Source: Mycobacterium sp. OTB74 (GTDB lineage: Bacteria > Actinomycetota > Actinomycetes > Mycobacteriales > Mycobacteriaceae). From it: a stretch of 64,000 nucleotides of DNA. The stretch's first letter is position 1; the number at the start of each line of letters is the position of its first letter. Position numbers and translations under genes: made by a program. Of this stretch, positions 19,415-28,479 are shown in pieces. Location: positions 1 through 64,000 of the forward strand of contig NZ_JARXVD010000009.1 in NCBI RefSeq assembly GCF_029892685.1. The letters are read 5' to 3'. The notes beneath the pieces are model-generated. The model worked only from the letters and a program-made list of their open reading frames with translations, did no database searches and was not told where the DNA came from.

Positions 19415-21406
19415 TCACGCCTGCTTGGCCCCAGTCGCCAACCGCTCCAATGCGCTGCGAACTCGGGCCGGATCGGTGGTCGCCCAGTACGGCGGCAGCG
19501 ACGACTGCAGGAACCCGCCGTAGCGTGCCGTCGCCATCCGGGAATCGAGGATGGCGATCACGCCACGGTCGTCGACGCTGCGCAACAACCGCCCGGCGCC
19601 CTGCGCCAACAGCAGCGCCGCATGTGATGCCGCCACTGCCATGAACCCGTTACCGCCGCGCGCCGCGATGGCGCGCTGCCGGGCAGTCAGCAGTGGATCG
19701 TCGGGGCGGGGGAACGGAATTCGGTCGATGATCACCAGCGACAACGACGGCCCGGGCACATCGACGCCCTGCCACAACGACAGCGTGCCGAACAGCGAAG
19801 TGGCCGCGTCGTCGGTAAACCGCCGAACCAGAGCCGACGTGGTGTCCTCGCCTTGGCACAGCACCGGGGTGTCCAGGCGGTCACGCATGACCTCGGCCGC
19901 GGCTTTGGCAGCTCGCATCGAGGAGAACAGACCCAGCGTGCGTCCGCCGGCCGCCGTTATGAGAGCAGCGATTTCGTCGAGTTGCTCTGGCGGGGCGGCA
20001 TCGCGGCCGGGCGGCGGTAGGTGCTTGGCGACATACAAAATGCCGGATTTGGCGTGGGCGAAGGGCGATCCGACGTCCATACCCTTCCACTTCGGAGTCG
20101 GTGTGTCGGAGCCTTCCGGAGCTGATAGCCCCCAGGACCGTGCCATCGAATCGAACCGCCCGCCGATGGTCAGGGTCGCAGAGGTCAGGATTGCCGTCAC
20201 CTCGCCAAACAGCCTGCTGCGCAACAGCCCCGACACCGACAGCGGCGCGACTCGCAGGATGTTCCGCACCGTTCCGCGCGTCTCTTCGCGGTCCAGCCAC
20301 ACCACGTCGTAGCGGTCCGGGATGGCCGGCACGAACGAGTCGATGATGCGCGAGGCCGTATCGCTCAGATCCGACAACGCGGTTGTCGCCTCGGTGCGCG
20401 CCGACGCCGCCGCAGGATCCGATGGCGAGGTATCGATCGCGAGACGCACCTTGTCCGCCGAATCGCGAACCACCGTCAGATAGGTGGCGAGCTCGTCGTC
20501 GAGAATGTCGATTCGACCGGCCTCGATGTCGTGGATGGCCGACGACAGCGTGGCGATCGAGGCCTCAAGCCGTTCCGCCAGTTCAGGTTCCACCAACCGG
20601 GACGCCCGCCGGTGTGCCACACCCATCGAGGTGGCCGATAGTTCGCCGGTGGCCACGCTGGTCACCCGGTCCACCAGCTCGTGCGCCTCGTCGACCACCA
20701 GCAACTCGTGCTCGGGCAACACGTTGACCTCGGAGATGGCATCGATGGCCAGCAGTGCGTGATTGGTGACGATGATGTCGACCGCTCCGGCCTTGGCGCG
20801 CGCCTTCTCGGCGAAACAGTCAGTGCCGTAAGGGCATCGGGTGGCACCCAGGCATTCCCGGGCGCCGACGCTGACCTGCGACCAGGCCCGGTCCAGCACG
20901 CCGGGAGCAAGTTCGTCGCGGTCTCCGGATTCGGTGTCCGAGGACCACTCGATCAGCCGTTTGACGTCCCGGCCCAGCGCGGTGCTGGCCACCGGGTCAA
21001 AGAGCTCCTCTTGCGGACGATCGTCCTCCGTTGCAGCGCCGCTATGAATCTTGTTCAGGCACAGGTAGTTTCCGCGCCCCTTGAGTAGGGCGAACTCGGC
21101 GCGACGGGGAAGGTGCGGGGCCAGCGCGTCGGCGAGCCGGGGCAAATCCCGGTCCACCAGCTGGCGTTGCAGTGCGATGGTCGCGGTGGAAATCACCACC
21201 GGCCGGTTGGACGCGATCGCGTGGGCGATCGATGGCACAAGATAGGCCAACGACTTTCCGGTACCGGTGCCGGCCTGCACCGCCAGGTGCTCTCCGTGGT
21301 CGAAGGCATATCCGACGGCCTCGGCCATCTCGATCTGGCCGCTGCGTTCGGTGCCGCCGAGGGCGTTCACCGCGATCGACAGCAGCGCGGAAACATCTGA
21401 GCTCAC
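19415..21406 (-). CDS. dinG: ATP-dependent DNA helicase DinG
   Basis: A 663-residue XPD/DinG superfamily 2 helicase. Walker A is VQAGTGTGKSLAYLVPS and the Walker B (DEAH box) is LLVVDEAHELVD. The iron-sulfur cluster cysteines are seen as C...C in GARECLGATRCPYGTDCFAEK plus an earlier Cys in NYLCLNK. The C-terminal helicase motif includes QGAGRLLRSVDDRG. It unwinds D-loops, R-loops or damaged DNA. The GTG start at 21406 overlaps the pncB stop as GTGA, so it is cotranscribed with NAD salvage, as in Rv1329c-Rv1330c. No SOS box is evident in front of it. Confidence 0.93.
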   Translation of the reverse strand: MSSDVSALLSIAVNALGGTERSGQIEMAEAVGYAFDHGEHLAVQAGTGTGKSLAYLVPSIAHAIASNRPVVISTATIALQRQLVDRDLPRLADALAPHLPRRAEFALLKGRGNYLCLNKIHSGAATEDDRPQEELFDPVASTALGRDVKRLIEWSSDTESGDRDELAPGVLDRAWSQVSVGARECLGATRCPYGTDCFAEKARAKAGAVDIIVTNHALLAIDAISEVNVLPEHELLVVDEAHELVDRVTSVATGELSATSMGVAHRRASRLVEPELAERLEASIATLSSAIHDIEAGRIDILDDELATYLTVVRDSADKVRLAIDTSPSDPAAASARTEATTALSDLSDTASRIIDSFVPAIPDRYDVVWLDREETRGTVRNILRVAPLSVSGLLRSRLFGEVTAILTSATLTIGGRFDSMARSWGLSAPEGSDTPTPKWKGMDVGSPFAHAKSGILYVAKHLPPPGRDAAPPEQLDEIAALITAAGGRTLGLFSSMRAAKAAAEVMRDRLDTPVLCQGEDTTSALVRRFTDDAATSLFGTLSLWQGVDVPGPSLSLVIIDRIPFPRPDDPLLTARQRAIAARGGNGFMAVAASHAALLLAQGAGRLLRSVDDRGVIAILDSRMATARYGGFLQSSLPPYWATTDPARVRSALERLATGAKQA

Positions 21407-22728
21407 GCGCTGACCAACCTGGTCGCAACGGCAGGCTCCCCACGGGAGAGCTTGAGCCCGTCCCACGGCAGGCCCTGCAGCCCTGCAGCCACCCGAGCCC
21501 GGGCACCGTCCAGTGAAGTATCGGAAACCACTGAGCCCGAACGCACCAACGGCACAGTAATGGTGCAGGTCGGCAGGCCGTCCAGGTCGGTGGGCACCGC
21601 GCCAACCGGATGCACCACCTCTTCGACGATGGTCCCCGACGGCTTGTGCACCCGCAGCGCGGCCTTGCGTCCGCCGTGAGATTCCTTCTGGCTGCTGCGT
21701 TTTGCCACCGGCAATCCATCAACTTCGACCAGCTTGTAGACCATCGACGCGGTCGGCGCACCCGATCCGGTAACCACCGAGGTGCCGACGCCGTACACGT
21801 CGACCGGCGCTGCGGCCAGCCCGGCGATCGAGTACTCGTCCAGGTCGCCCGAAACCACGATGCTGGTGCGGGTAGCGCCGAGCGAGTCGAGTTGGGCGCG
21901 GACCTGCCGGGCCATCACGCCGAGATCGCCGGAGTCGATGCGCACCGCCCCTAACTCGGGCCCGGCGACGGCGATGGCGTTGGCCACGCCCTGGGTGATG
22001 TCGTAGGTGTCCACCAGCAGCGTGGTGTCCACGCCCAGCGCATCCACTTGGGAGCGAAACGCCGAGACCTCGTCGGGCCCGGAGTCCGAGGTGTGCAGCA
22101 GTGTGAACGCGTGCGCGCTGGTGCCCAGCGCGGGCACCCCGTACGTCCGCTGGGCCTCCAGATTCGAGGAGGCCGCGAACCCGGCCAGATACGCAGCGCG
22201 AGCCGAGGCCACGGCCGCTTGTTCATGGGTACGTCGCGAGCCCATCTCGATCAACGGCCGACCGCCTGCTGCGCTGACCATCCGGGCCGCGGCCGAGGCG
22301 ATTGCGGTGTCGTGGTTGAAGATCGAGAGCGCCAGGGTCTCCAGGATCACGCACTCGGCAAAGGTGCCGTGCACGGACAGCACCGGGGATTCGGGGAAGT
22401 ACAGCTCGCCCTCGGGGTAGCCGTCGATGTCGCCACGGAACTGGTAGTCCGCGAGCCACTGCAACGTCGCGGGATCCAGGAAGTCCAGCGAGGCCAGCGC
22501 GGCATCGTCGAACCGGAACGAGGCCAGGGCTGCCAGGAAGCGCGCGGTCCCGGCGACGACGCCATACCGCCGGCCGAAGGGCAACCGCCGGGCGAACACC
22601 TCGAAAGAGGCCTGCCGGTCTGCGGTGCCGTCACGCAGGGCGGCGGCGAGCATGGTGAGCTCATATTTGTCGGTCAGCAGCGCCGCGGTCACAGCCCTTA
22701 CCGTAGTGGTTCGGCGAGCCGCATCCAC
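21403..22728 (-). CDS. pncB: Nicotinate phosphoribosyltransferase
   Basis: About 441 residues. It joins nicotinate and PRPP to give nicotinate mononucleotide in the NAD salvage pathway. The N-terminal [18 protein letters not shown] is diagnostic, as are the nicotinate site region [26 protein letters not shown] and the phosphate-binding [11 protein letters not shown] with [21 protein letters not shown]. The start is uncertain: the ATG at 22728 has no clear ribosome site, and a GTG at 22692 gives a shorter protein. It is divergent from clpS (17 bases) and overlaps dinG by 4 bases. Confidence 0.92.
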   Translation of the reverse strand: MDAARRTTTVRAVTAALLTDKYELTMLAAALRDGTADRQASFEVFARRLPFGRRYGVVAGTARFLAALASFRFDDAALASLDFLDPATLQWLADYQFRGDIDGYPEGELYFPESPVLSVHGTFAECVILETLALSIFNHDTAIASAAARMVSAAGGRPLIEMGSRRTHEQAAVASARAAYLAGFAASSNLEAQRTYGVPALGTSAHAFTLLHTSDSGPDEVSAFRSQVDALGVDTTLLVDTYDITQGVANAIAVAGPELGAVRIDSGDLGVMARQVRAQLDSLGATRTSIVVSGDLDEYSIAGLAAAPVDVYGVGTSVVTGSGAPTASMVYKLVEVDGLPVAKRSSQKESHGGRKAALRVHKPSGTIVEEVVHPVGAVPTDLDGLPTCTITVPLVRSGSVVSDTSLDGARARVAAGLQGLPWDGLKLSRGEPAVATRLVSA

Positions 22729-22745
22729 GCGGCTATTCTGGGCTC

Positions 22746-23057
22746 ATGGTTCTGGCCAGCCCCACTGCGCGGACCAGCCCGGCGACCCGCGAGGAACAGT
22801 CGGTCGACACGCTCGATCTCGCCGACAGCCCGTGGGTGACCATCGTCTGGGACGACCCGGTGAACCTCATGTCGTATGTCACCTACGTGTTCCAGAAGCT
22901 GTTCGGCTATAGCGAGACGCGCGCCACCGAGTTGATGATGCAGGTACACACCGAAGGCAAGGCCGTGGTGTCGGCCGGTAGCCGGGAGTCGATGGAGGTC
23001 GACGTCACCAAGCTGCATGCCGCCGGACTGTGGGCCACCCTGCAGCAGGATCGGTGA
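22746..23057 (+). CDS. clpS: ATP-dependent Clp protease adaptor ClpS
   Basis: A 103-residue N-end-rule adaptor that hands substrates with bulky N-terminal residues to ClpC/ClpAP. The core [20 protein letters not shown] and the hydrophobic-pocket segment [23 protein letters not shown] are visible. It is the first gene of a rightward unit with DUF2017 and the S58 peptidase, and is the Rv1331 counterpart. Confidence 0.95.
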   Translation: MVLASPTARTSPATREEQSVDTLDLADSPWVTIVWDDPVNLMSYVTYVFQKLFGYSETRATELMMQVHTEGKAVVSAGSRESMEVDVTKLHAAGLWATLQQDR

Positions 23058-23061
23058 GCCG

Positions 23062-23643
23062 GTGCGTAAGTGGAAGCGAGTCGAGACCTCCGCGGGTGTC
23101 CGGTTTCGGTCTGGGCTGGAACAGCATGAGGTGGCCATGCTGCGCAACCTGGTCGGCTCCTTGTGCGAGATGCTCGATGAGCGCGAATCATCTTCGCCGC
23201 AGGACGAACTCGCGGAGCTGACCGGCATCACAGTGGGACACTCGGATGCCCCTGATGACGACACCATGCGCCGGCTGCTGCCGGATTTCTACCGCAACGC
23301 CGGCGAGCACCCGGCCGGTGCCAACACTGCGGAGAGCCTCAACAGCGCGCTGCGCAGCCTGCACGAGCCGACCATCATCGACGCGAAACGCGAAGCCGCG
23401 CAACATCTTCTGGATTCCCTGCCGGCCAACGGCGGCCGTTTCGAGCTGAACGAGGACCAGGCCCAGGACTGGGCGGCCGCCGTCAACGACGTGCGGCTGG
23501 CGCTGGGCGTCATGCTCGATGTGGGACCGGATGGGCCGCAACGACTTTCGCAGGATCATCCGTTGGCCGGCCATCTCGAGGTATACCAATGGCTGACTTA
23601 CCTACAGGAGTATCTGGTCCTCAGCCTGATGGACGAACGGTGA
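23062..23643 (+). CDS. DUF2017 protein
   Basis: A 193-residue acidic, helical protein of the actinobacterial DUF2017 family, always found next to clpS (Rv1332 in M. tuberculosis). The block ALRSLHEPTIIDAKREAAQHLLDSLP and the C-terminal HLEVYQWLTYLQEYLVLSLM are typical of it. GTG at 23062 starts 4 bases after the clpS stop. No function is established; neighbours suggest a link to Clp proteolysis. Confidence 0.88.
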   Translation: MRKWKRVETSAGVRFRSGLEQHEVAMLRNLVGSLCEMLDERESSSPQDELAELTGITVGHSDAPDDDTMRRLLPDFYRNAGEHPAGANTAESLNSALRSLHEPTIIDAKREAAQHLLDSLPANGGRFELNEDQAQDWAAAVNDVRLALGVMLDVGPDGPQRLSQDHPLAGHLEVYQWLTYLQEYLVLSLMDER

Positions 23644-24659
23644 CCGGTTCCATCACCGACGTACCCGGCATCCTGGTCGGCAACCACCATCGCATCGAAG
23701 ATGCGGAACTCGGATCGGGTTGGGCAGTCGGCACCACCGTCGTCCTGGCGCCGGAGGGAACCACCGGGGGCGTCGACGTGCGTGGGGGAGCGCCCGGCAC
23801 CCGCGAGACCGATCTGCTGGACCCGGCCAACAGCGTGCGGCACGTCGACGCGGTGGTGCTGACCGGCGGCAGCGCCTACGGACTGGCCGCCGCTGACGGC
23901 GTCATGGCCTGGCTGGAGGAACACGGCCGCGGCGTGAAGATGGACGGCGGCCGGGTACCGATCGTGCCTGCCGCAGTCATCTTCGATCTTCCGGTAGGTG
24001 CCTGGGGCAATCGACCCACTGCGGAGTTCGGCTATGCCGCCGTCGCAAGCGCGTGCACTGACGTGCCGACCGGTAATCACGGTGCGGGGGCCGGAGCTCG
24101 GGCCGGTGCCCTCAAAGGTGGGCTGGGCACGGCGTCGGTGAAGCTCGATAACGGCGTGACGGTCGGTGCGTTGGTCGTGGTCAACGCGGCCGGCGACGTC
24201 GCCGACAAACAGACCGGGCTGCCGTGGTCGGCGGACCAGATCGTCCGGTTCAGCCTGAAACCGCCGCCGGACAACGAGATTGAGGATTACGCGGCCCGGG
24301 AGAAAGACCCCAAACCGCTCAACACCACCATCGCCGTCGTCGCCACCGATGCCGCGCTGAGCCCGGCCGGTTGCCGCAAGGTCGCCACCGCCGCGCACAA
24401 CGGCCTGGCGCACACCATTCGGCCGGCACACACTGCGGTCGACGGCGACACCGTCTTCGCATTGGCGACCGGAACTGTGCCGATTGATCCGGACCCGGAC
24501 ATCCCGCCGCAGATGAGCCCGGAGACCAAACTGATAACGCAGGTCGGGGCGGCGGCAGCCGATGCGCTCGCGACCGCGGTGATGGTCGCGGTGCTCTCGG
24601 CCGAGTCGATTGCCGGAATCCCGACCTACCGTGATGTGTTGCCGGGGGCGTTCGCCTGA
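23640..24659 (+). CDS. S58 (DmpA/P1 type) self-processing aminopeptidase
   Basis: A 339-residue N-terminal-nucleophile hydrolase. DmpA-type enzymes cut themselves before a Ser/Thr; the probable site is in KPLNTTIAVVATDAALS, so the Thr after Asn would become the nucleophile of the small subunit. N-terminal family blocks are GGAPGTRETDLLDP and VLTGGSAYGLAAADGV. GTG at 23640 overlaps the DUF2017 stop as GTGA and gives the conserved N-terminus VTGSITDVPGI; an ATG at 23589 would overlap by 55 bases. It is the Rv1333 counterpart. Confidence 0.9.
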   Translation: MTGSITDVPGILVGNHHRIEDAELGSGWAVGTTVVLAPEGTTGGVDVRGGAPGTRETDLLDPANSVRHVDAVVLTGGSAYGLAAADGVMAWLEEHGRGVKMDGGRVPIVPAAVIFDLPVGAWGNRPTAEFGYAAVASACTDVPTGNHGAGAGARAGALKGGLGTASVKLDNGVTVGALVVVNAAGDVADKQTGLPWSADQIVRFSLKPPPDNEIEDYAAREKDPKPLNTTIAVVATDAALSPAGCRKVATAAHNGLAHTIRPAHTAVDGDTVFALATGTVPIDPDPDIPPQMSPETKLITQVGAAAADALATAVMVAVLSAESIAGIPTYRDVLPGAFA

Positions 24660-24682
24660 TTCGAGGGGCGTAACCGGGCGCG

Positions 24683-24757
24683 ATGATCCAGGAGCCGACC
24701 ACGGGCAACGTCGGTAGCCTGGATGACGCTGAGGATGCATTGGAAGGACGGCTCTGA
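24683..24757 (+). pseudogene. Remnant 3' end of cysM (O-phosphoserine sulfhydrylase)
   Basis: In frame and ending at TGA 24755, the sequence reads TTGNVGSLDDAEDALEGRL. This matches the C-terminal tail of mycobacterial CysM, recalled as TGAYAGSLDDAETALEGQL. An in-frame stop at 24671 closes the frame, so only about 20 codons of the gene survive. In M. tuberculosis mec, cysO and cysM lie exactly here, between the S58 peptidase and the rhomboid gene. The remnant marks a deletion of those three genes. Confidence 0.7.
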
Positions 24758-24759
24758 GA

Positions 24760-25416
24760 ATGAGTGACTTGTCGAAAACGACGTCGCGGCCGAAACCGCC
24801 TGCGACGTGGAAGGTCGGCGCGGTCACCATCCTCACTTTCGTCGCGCTGCTCTATGTCATCGAGGCCTGGGACGCGGTGCACCAGCAGGAGCTCAATGCA
24901 GACGGTATCCGTCCGCTGGAGGCTGACGGGCTGTGGGGGATTTTGTGGGCGCCGTTGCTGCACGCCAACTGGGCCCATTTGATCGGTAACACCGGCCCGG
25001 CACTGGTGCTCGGATTTCTGGCGACGCTGGCCGGTATGGGCCGGTTCCTGGCGGCCACATTGATCATCTGGATCGGCGGCGGACTGGGCACCTGGCTGAT
25101 CGGCAACATCGGCTCACCGGCGGGCGTCGAATCGGTGCACATCGGGGCGTCCGGGTTGATCTTCGGTTGGCTGACATTCCTCATCGTGTTCGGATTTTTC
25201 ACCCGGCGCGCGTGGCAGATCGTTGTTGGCGTCGTGGTGTTGTTCATTTACGGCGGTGTCTTGTGGGGCGCACTACCCGGCACATTCGGGGTGTCCTGGC
25301 AAGGACACCTGAGCGGCGGTATCGCGGGGGTGTATGCGGCATATCTACTCAGCAAGCCCGAAAGACAAGAGCGCGAACGGCGTAAGCGATCGACACTGCC
25401 ATCGGTGCGGGCGTGA
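24760..25416 (+). CDS. Rhomboid-family intramembrane serine protease
   Basis: A 218-residue protein with about six membrane helices. The catalytic Ser is in GASGLIFGW, the His in WQGHLSGGIAG, and the oxyanion-side motif HANWAHLIGN is present. It cleaves membrane proteins within the lipid bilayer. It starts two bases after the cysM remnant, as the rhomboid gene Rv1337 follows cysM. The C-terminus is a short basic cytoplasmic tail. Confidence 0.92.
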   Translation: MSDLSKTTSRPKPPATWKVGAVTILTFVALLYVIEAWDAVHQQELNADGIRPLEADGLWGILWAPLLHANWAHLIGNTGPALVLGFLATLAGMGRFLAATLIIWIGGGLGTWLIGNIGSPAGVESVHIGASGLIFGWLTFLIVFGFFTRRAWQIVVGVVVLFIYGGVLWGALPGTFGVSWQGHLSGGIAGVYAAYLLSKPERQERERRKRSTLPSVRA

Positions 25417-25544
25417 TTTGCTGAAACTGACGCCTTTCTGACCGAACTGCGACCACCGTCACATTGGTTATCAATTATTGAAACTGGTCGCCCAAAGGTG
25501 TCGTCTTTTCGTCACGGGCTGCCTTGACGTGGCAAGCTAGTGGC

Positions 25545-26312
25545 GTGCGCGTCACCATACTCGGATGCTCCGGCAGTGTGGTCGGACCGGATTCACCGGC
25601 TTCGGGCTATCTGCTGACCGCACCCGGTACCAAGCCGATGGTCATCGACTTCGGCGGTGGCGTGCTCGGCGCACTGCAGCGCCACGCCGATCCTGGCGAT
25701 GTCAATGTGTTGCTGTCTCATCTGCACGCCGATCATTGTCTGGACATGCCGGGACTATTCGTCTGGCGCCGCTATCACCCCAACCCGCCGGAGGGCCGCG
25801 CAACGTTGTACGGGCCGGCCAACACGTGGCATCGGCTGGGCGCCGCATCGTCACCTGAGGGGGGCGAGATCGATGACATCAGCGACATCTTCGAAGTGCG
25901 CAACTGGGCCGACGGCGAGCCCGTGCAAATCGGCACACTGACTGTGACGCCGCGTCTGGTGTGCCACCCGACCGAGTCTTACGGTATGCGCTTCACTGAT
26001 CCGTCCGGCGCGACGCTGGTCTATTCGGCGGACACCGGTTACTGCGACGCGCTGGTCGAGCTGGCCCGCGATGCCGACGTGTTCCTGTGCGAGGCATCGT
26101 GGACGCATTCGCCGGAGCGTCCGCCGCGCTTGCATCTGTCCGGGACCGAGGCCGGCCGTGCCGCCCGTGAGGCCGGGGTGCGCGAGTTGTTGCTCACCCA
26201 CATTCCGCCGTGGACGTCGCGTGAAGATGTGATCAGCGAAGCCAAAGCCGAGTTCAACGGACCGGTGCATGCGGTGGTGTGCAACGAGTCGTTCGACATC
26301 ACCCGCGGGTAG
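25545..26312 (+). CDS. Metallo-beta-lactamase-fold cAMP phosphodiesterase (Rv1339-like)
   Basis: A 255-residue metal-dependent hydrolase. The metal motif SHLHADHCLDMPGLF and later ligands (VCHPTESYG, YSADTGYCD, LTHIPPW) are present. The family, represented by Rv1339, degrades cyclic nucleotides and influences drug tolerance through cAMP. GTG at 25545 gives the conserved start RVTILGCSGSVVGP. In M. tuberculosis murI lies just upstream; here the 128 bases between the rhomboid stop and this start hold no trace of it. Confidence 0.9.
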   Translation: MRVTILGCSGSVVGPDSPASGYLLTAPGTKPMVIDFGGGVLGALQRHADPGDVNVLLSHLHADHCLDMPGLFVWRRYHPNPPEGRATLYGPANTWHRLGAASSPEGGEIDDISDIFEVRNWADGEPVQIGTLTVTPRLVCHPTESYGMRFTDPSGATLVYSADTGYCDALVELARDADVFLCEASWTHSPERPPRLHLSGTEAGRAAREAGVRELLLTHIPPWTSREDVISEAKAEFNGPVHAVVCNESFDITRG

Positions 26313-26361
26313 CCGGGGGTAATCAGACGCTCCGCGTCGTGCCGCCCGCTAGGGTTGGTGC

Positions 26362-27144
26362 GTGTCCCGACGAGAAGACGGTCGCCTTGACGACGAACTC
26401 CGCCCGGTAAAGCTCACCCGAGGTTTCACCTCCCACCCCGCAGGGTCGGTATTGGTCGAGTTCGGCCAGACCCGGGTCATGTGCACGGCCTCGGTATCCG
26501 AAGGCGTGCCGCGCTGGCGCAAGGGTTCCGGGCTCGGTTGGCTGACGGCCGAGTACGCGATGCTGCCGTCGTCCACGCACGAGCGCTCCGACCGTGAGTC
26601 GGTCAAGGGCCGCGTCGGCGGACGCACGCAGGAGATCAGCCGGTTGATCGGCCGGTCGTTGCGGGCGTGCATCGACCTGAGTGCGTTGGGCGAGAACACA
26701 ATTGCGATTGACTGCGACGTGCTGCAGGCCGACGGCGGTACGCGCACGGCAGCCATCACCGGCGCATACGTGGCACTGTCCGATGCGGTGACCTACCTGT
26801 CCGCGGCGGGCCGGCTCAAGGATCCGCGACCGCTGTCGTGTGCGATCGCCGCGGTGTCGGTCGGCGTGGTCGACGGCCGGGTGCGGGTGGACCTGCCGTA
26901 TGTCGAGGACTCGCGCGCTGAGGTCGACATGAACGTGGTGGCCACCGACACCGGCACGCTGGTCGAGGTGCAGGGAACCGGCGAGGGTGCGACGTTCCCG
27001 CGCTCGACGCTGGACAAGCTGCTCGATGCCGCCCTTGCCGGGTGCGACCAATTGTTCGCGTTGCAGCGCGCAGCGTTGGAGTTGCCGTACCCGGGTGAAT
27101 TGCCCGAGCCGAACGGGCCGGCCAAGAAGGCATTTGGTGCCTGA
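26362..27144 (+). CDS. rph: Ribonuclease PH
   Basis: A 260-residue phosphorolytic exoribonuclease that trims the 3' ends of tRNA precursors. Conserved segments are [42 protein letters not shown] and [23 protein letters not shown] at 26362 is the start. The rdgB gene begins 8 bases before its stop. Counterpart of Rv1340. Confidence 0.95.
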   Translation: MSRREDGRLDDELRPVKLTRGFTSHPAGSVLVEFGQTRVMCTASVSEGVPRWRKGSGLGWLTAEYAMLPSSTHERSDRESVKGRVGGRTQEISRLIGRSLRACIDLSALGENTIAIDCDVLQADGGTRTAAITGAYVALSDAVTYLSAAGRLKDPRPLSCAIAAVSVGVVDGRVRVDLPYVEDSRAEVDMNVVATDTGTLVEVQGTGEGATFPRSTLDKLLDAALAGCDQLFALQRAALELPYPGELPEPNGPAKKAFGA

Positions 27145-27742
27145 TCTTCTGGTCGCCTCGCGCAACGCGAAGAAGCTGGCTGAGCTACGTAGGGTTCTCG
27201 ACGCCGCGGGGATTTTTGGTCTGACGCTGCTGTCGCTGGACGACGTTCCTGCTTTTCCGGAGGCGCCCGAGACTGGGGCCACGTTTGAAGAGAATGCCTT
27301 GGCCAAAGCTCGTGACGGGTTTGCGGCCACTGGAATCGCTTGTATCGCAGACGATTCCGGTATTTCCGTGGATGCGCTGAACGGCATGCCCGGAGTGTTG
27401 TCAGCGCGCTGGGCCGGGCGGCACGGCGATGATCAGGCGAACCTGGAGCTGCTGCTGGGCCAGCTTGCCGACGTGCCGGACTCGCGGCGCGGCGCGGCCT
27501 TCGTGTCGTGCTGTGCGCTGGTTTCGTCGGCGGGTCCGACGGTGGTGCGCGGGGAGTGGCCGGGGGTTATTGCACGGGCGCCGCGGGGCTCGGGCGGCTT
27601 CGGGTATGACCCCATCTTTGTGCCGTCGGGAGGCTCGGTGTCCGCAGCTGAGCTGACGCCCGCGGAGAAGGATGCGGCGTCACACCGCGGACGCGCACTG
27701 GCTCAGTTAGTGCCGGCGCTGCGGGAGTTGGCTCTGGCCTAA
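27137..27742 (+). CDS. rdgB: dITP/XTP pyrophosphatase (HAM1/RdgB family)
   Basis: A 201-residue house-cleaning enzyme that hydrolyses non-canonical purine triphosphates (dITP, XTP) to monophosphates. Visible motifs are [16 protein letters not shown] at the N-terminus, [39 protein letters not shown] and [16 protein letters not shown] at 27137 overlaps the rph stop by 8 bases, so translation is coupled. Counterpart of Rv1341. Confidence 0.94.
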   Translation: MPDLLVASRNAKKLAELRRVLDAAGIFGLTLLSLDDVPAFPEAPETGATFEENALAKARDGFAATGIACIADDSGISVDALNGMPGVLSARWAGRHGDDQANLELLLGQLADVPDSRRGAAFVSCCALVSSAGPTVVRGEWPGVIARAPRGSGGFGYDPIFVPSGGSVSAAELTPAEKDAASHRGRALAQLVPALRELALA

Positions 27743-27790
27743 GGGCGCGGTGCGGGGCGCGAGTCACACGCGTCTCAGCTGTCGCGGCTC

Positions 27791-28423
27791 CTAGGCAGTG
27801 GTCGTTGTGCCCGCCTCTGTGCGACAAACGGGCTCGGCCAGGTAGCCGTCGACGAAGTCGTGCAGCGCGGGTGCCAGGTCGGCGACGCCAGAATCGTTGA
27901 GCTTGGCCAGCAGAATGATCCCCTGATACTGCGCCAGGAGTGCGTGCGCGAGTTGATCAGGATCGGTGCCCGCGCGCAGGGCGCCGGCGTCGAGCACTTC
28001 GCGGCAGATGCTCGCCAGGTGCTGCTCCATGGCGCAGAAGGTCTGTGCCAGATGTTGGCGCAGCTCGTCGTCAGTGGTGGACAACTCGGCGGCGAGATTG
28101 CCGAACGGACAGCCCACCGCGCGGCCGAATTGTGCTTCGAGGGCAGTCTGGATGGCCCCGATGGCGTCAGGAACTGCATGCAGTTTCTGTTCCGGGGTCA
28201 GGGTGGGGGAGCCGGTGAGCTGGCGTTGAAACGCCGCAGCGTGCAGGTCGATAACCGCTCTTCCCAGTTCGGATTTCGAAGAAAAGTAGTGGTAAAAGCT
28301 GCCCTTGCGGATGTCGGCCGCGCGGCAGAGTTCGTCGACGCCGACCGCCTGGTAGCTGCGCTCGAGGAAGAGTCGGGCAGCTGCCGTCACAAGGCGTTCG
28401 CGGGCGTCGGAACTTCGGGGCAT
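27791..28423 (-). CDS. TetR-family transcriptional repressor
   Basis: A 210-residue regulator with an N-terminal TetR helix-turn-helix (ERLVTAAARLFLERSYQAVG...RKGSFYHYFSSKSEL) and a helical ligand domain resembling TetR_C of the AcrR/NemR group (GCPFGNLAAEL). It is divergent from the haloalkane dehalogenase gene, and the palindrome at 28444-28459 lies between, so it probably represses that gene and itself. The last dozen residues (CRTEAGTTTTA) are encoded by a copy of the dispersed REP-like repeat, suggesting that the C-terminus was altered by its insertion. Confidence 0.85.
   Translation of the reverse strand: MPRSSDARERLVTAAARLFLERSYQAVGVDELCRAADIRKGSFYHYFSSKSELGRAVIDLHAAAFQRQLTGSPTLTPEQKLHAVPDAIGAIQTALEAQFGRAVGCPFGNLAAELSTTDDELRQHLAQTFCAMEQHLASICREVLDAGALRAGTDPDQLAHALLAQYQGIILLAKLNDSGVADLAPALHDFVDGYLAEPVCRTEAGTTTTA
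27808..27828. repeat. REP-like repeat, single arm
   Basis: One arm of the dispersed repeat, containing GCCCGCCTCTGTGCGACA, inside the 3' end of the TetR gene. The same 20-mer occurs as inverted pairs at 42679-42740 and 63535-63613. No second arm is seen here within 100 bases. Confidence 0.65.
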
Positions 28424-28443
28424 GTATCGAGGATATTTAGTAG

Positions 28444-28459
28444 TTGACCGGTCAGTCAA
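28444..28459. promoter_or_regulatory. TetR-type operator
   Basis: TTGACCGGTCAGTCAA contains the perfect 10-bp palindrome TGACCGGTCA and lies between the divergent TetR (start 28423) and dehalogenase (start 28480) genes. Its position would block both promoters. Binding by the adjacent regulator is inferred. Confidence 0.6.
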
Positions 28460-28479
28460 ATCATGGCTAGGTTTGCAGC

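Noticed and set aside
23598..24836. 412-codon open frame antisense to the S58 peptidase
   Set aside because: High-GC shadow of the real gene; low-complexity Arg/His composition and no motif.
26323..27387. 354-codon open frame antisense to rph and rdgB
   Set aside because: Same strand-shadow effect; the sense genes have complete family motifs and coupled starts.
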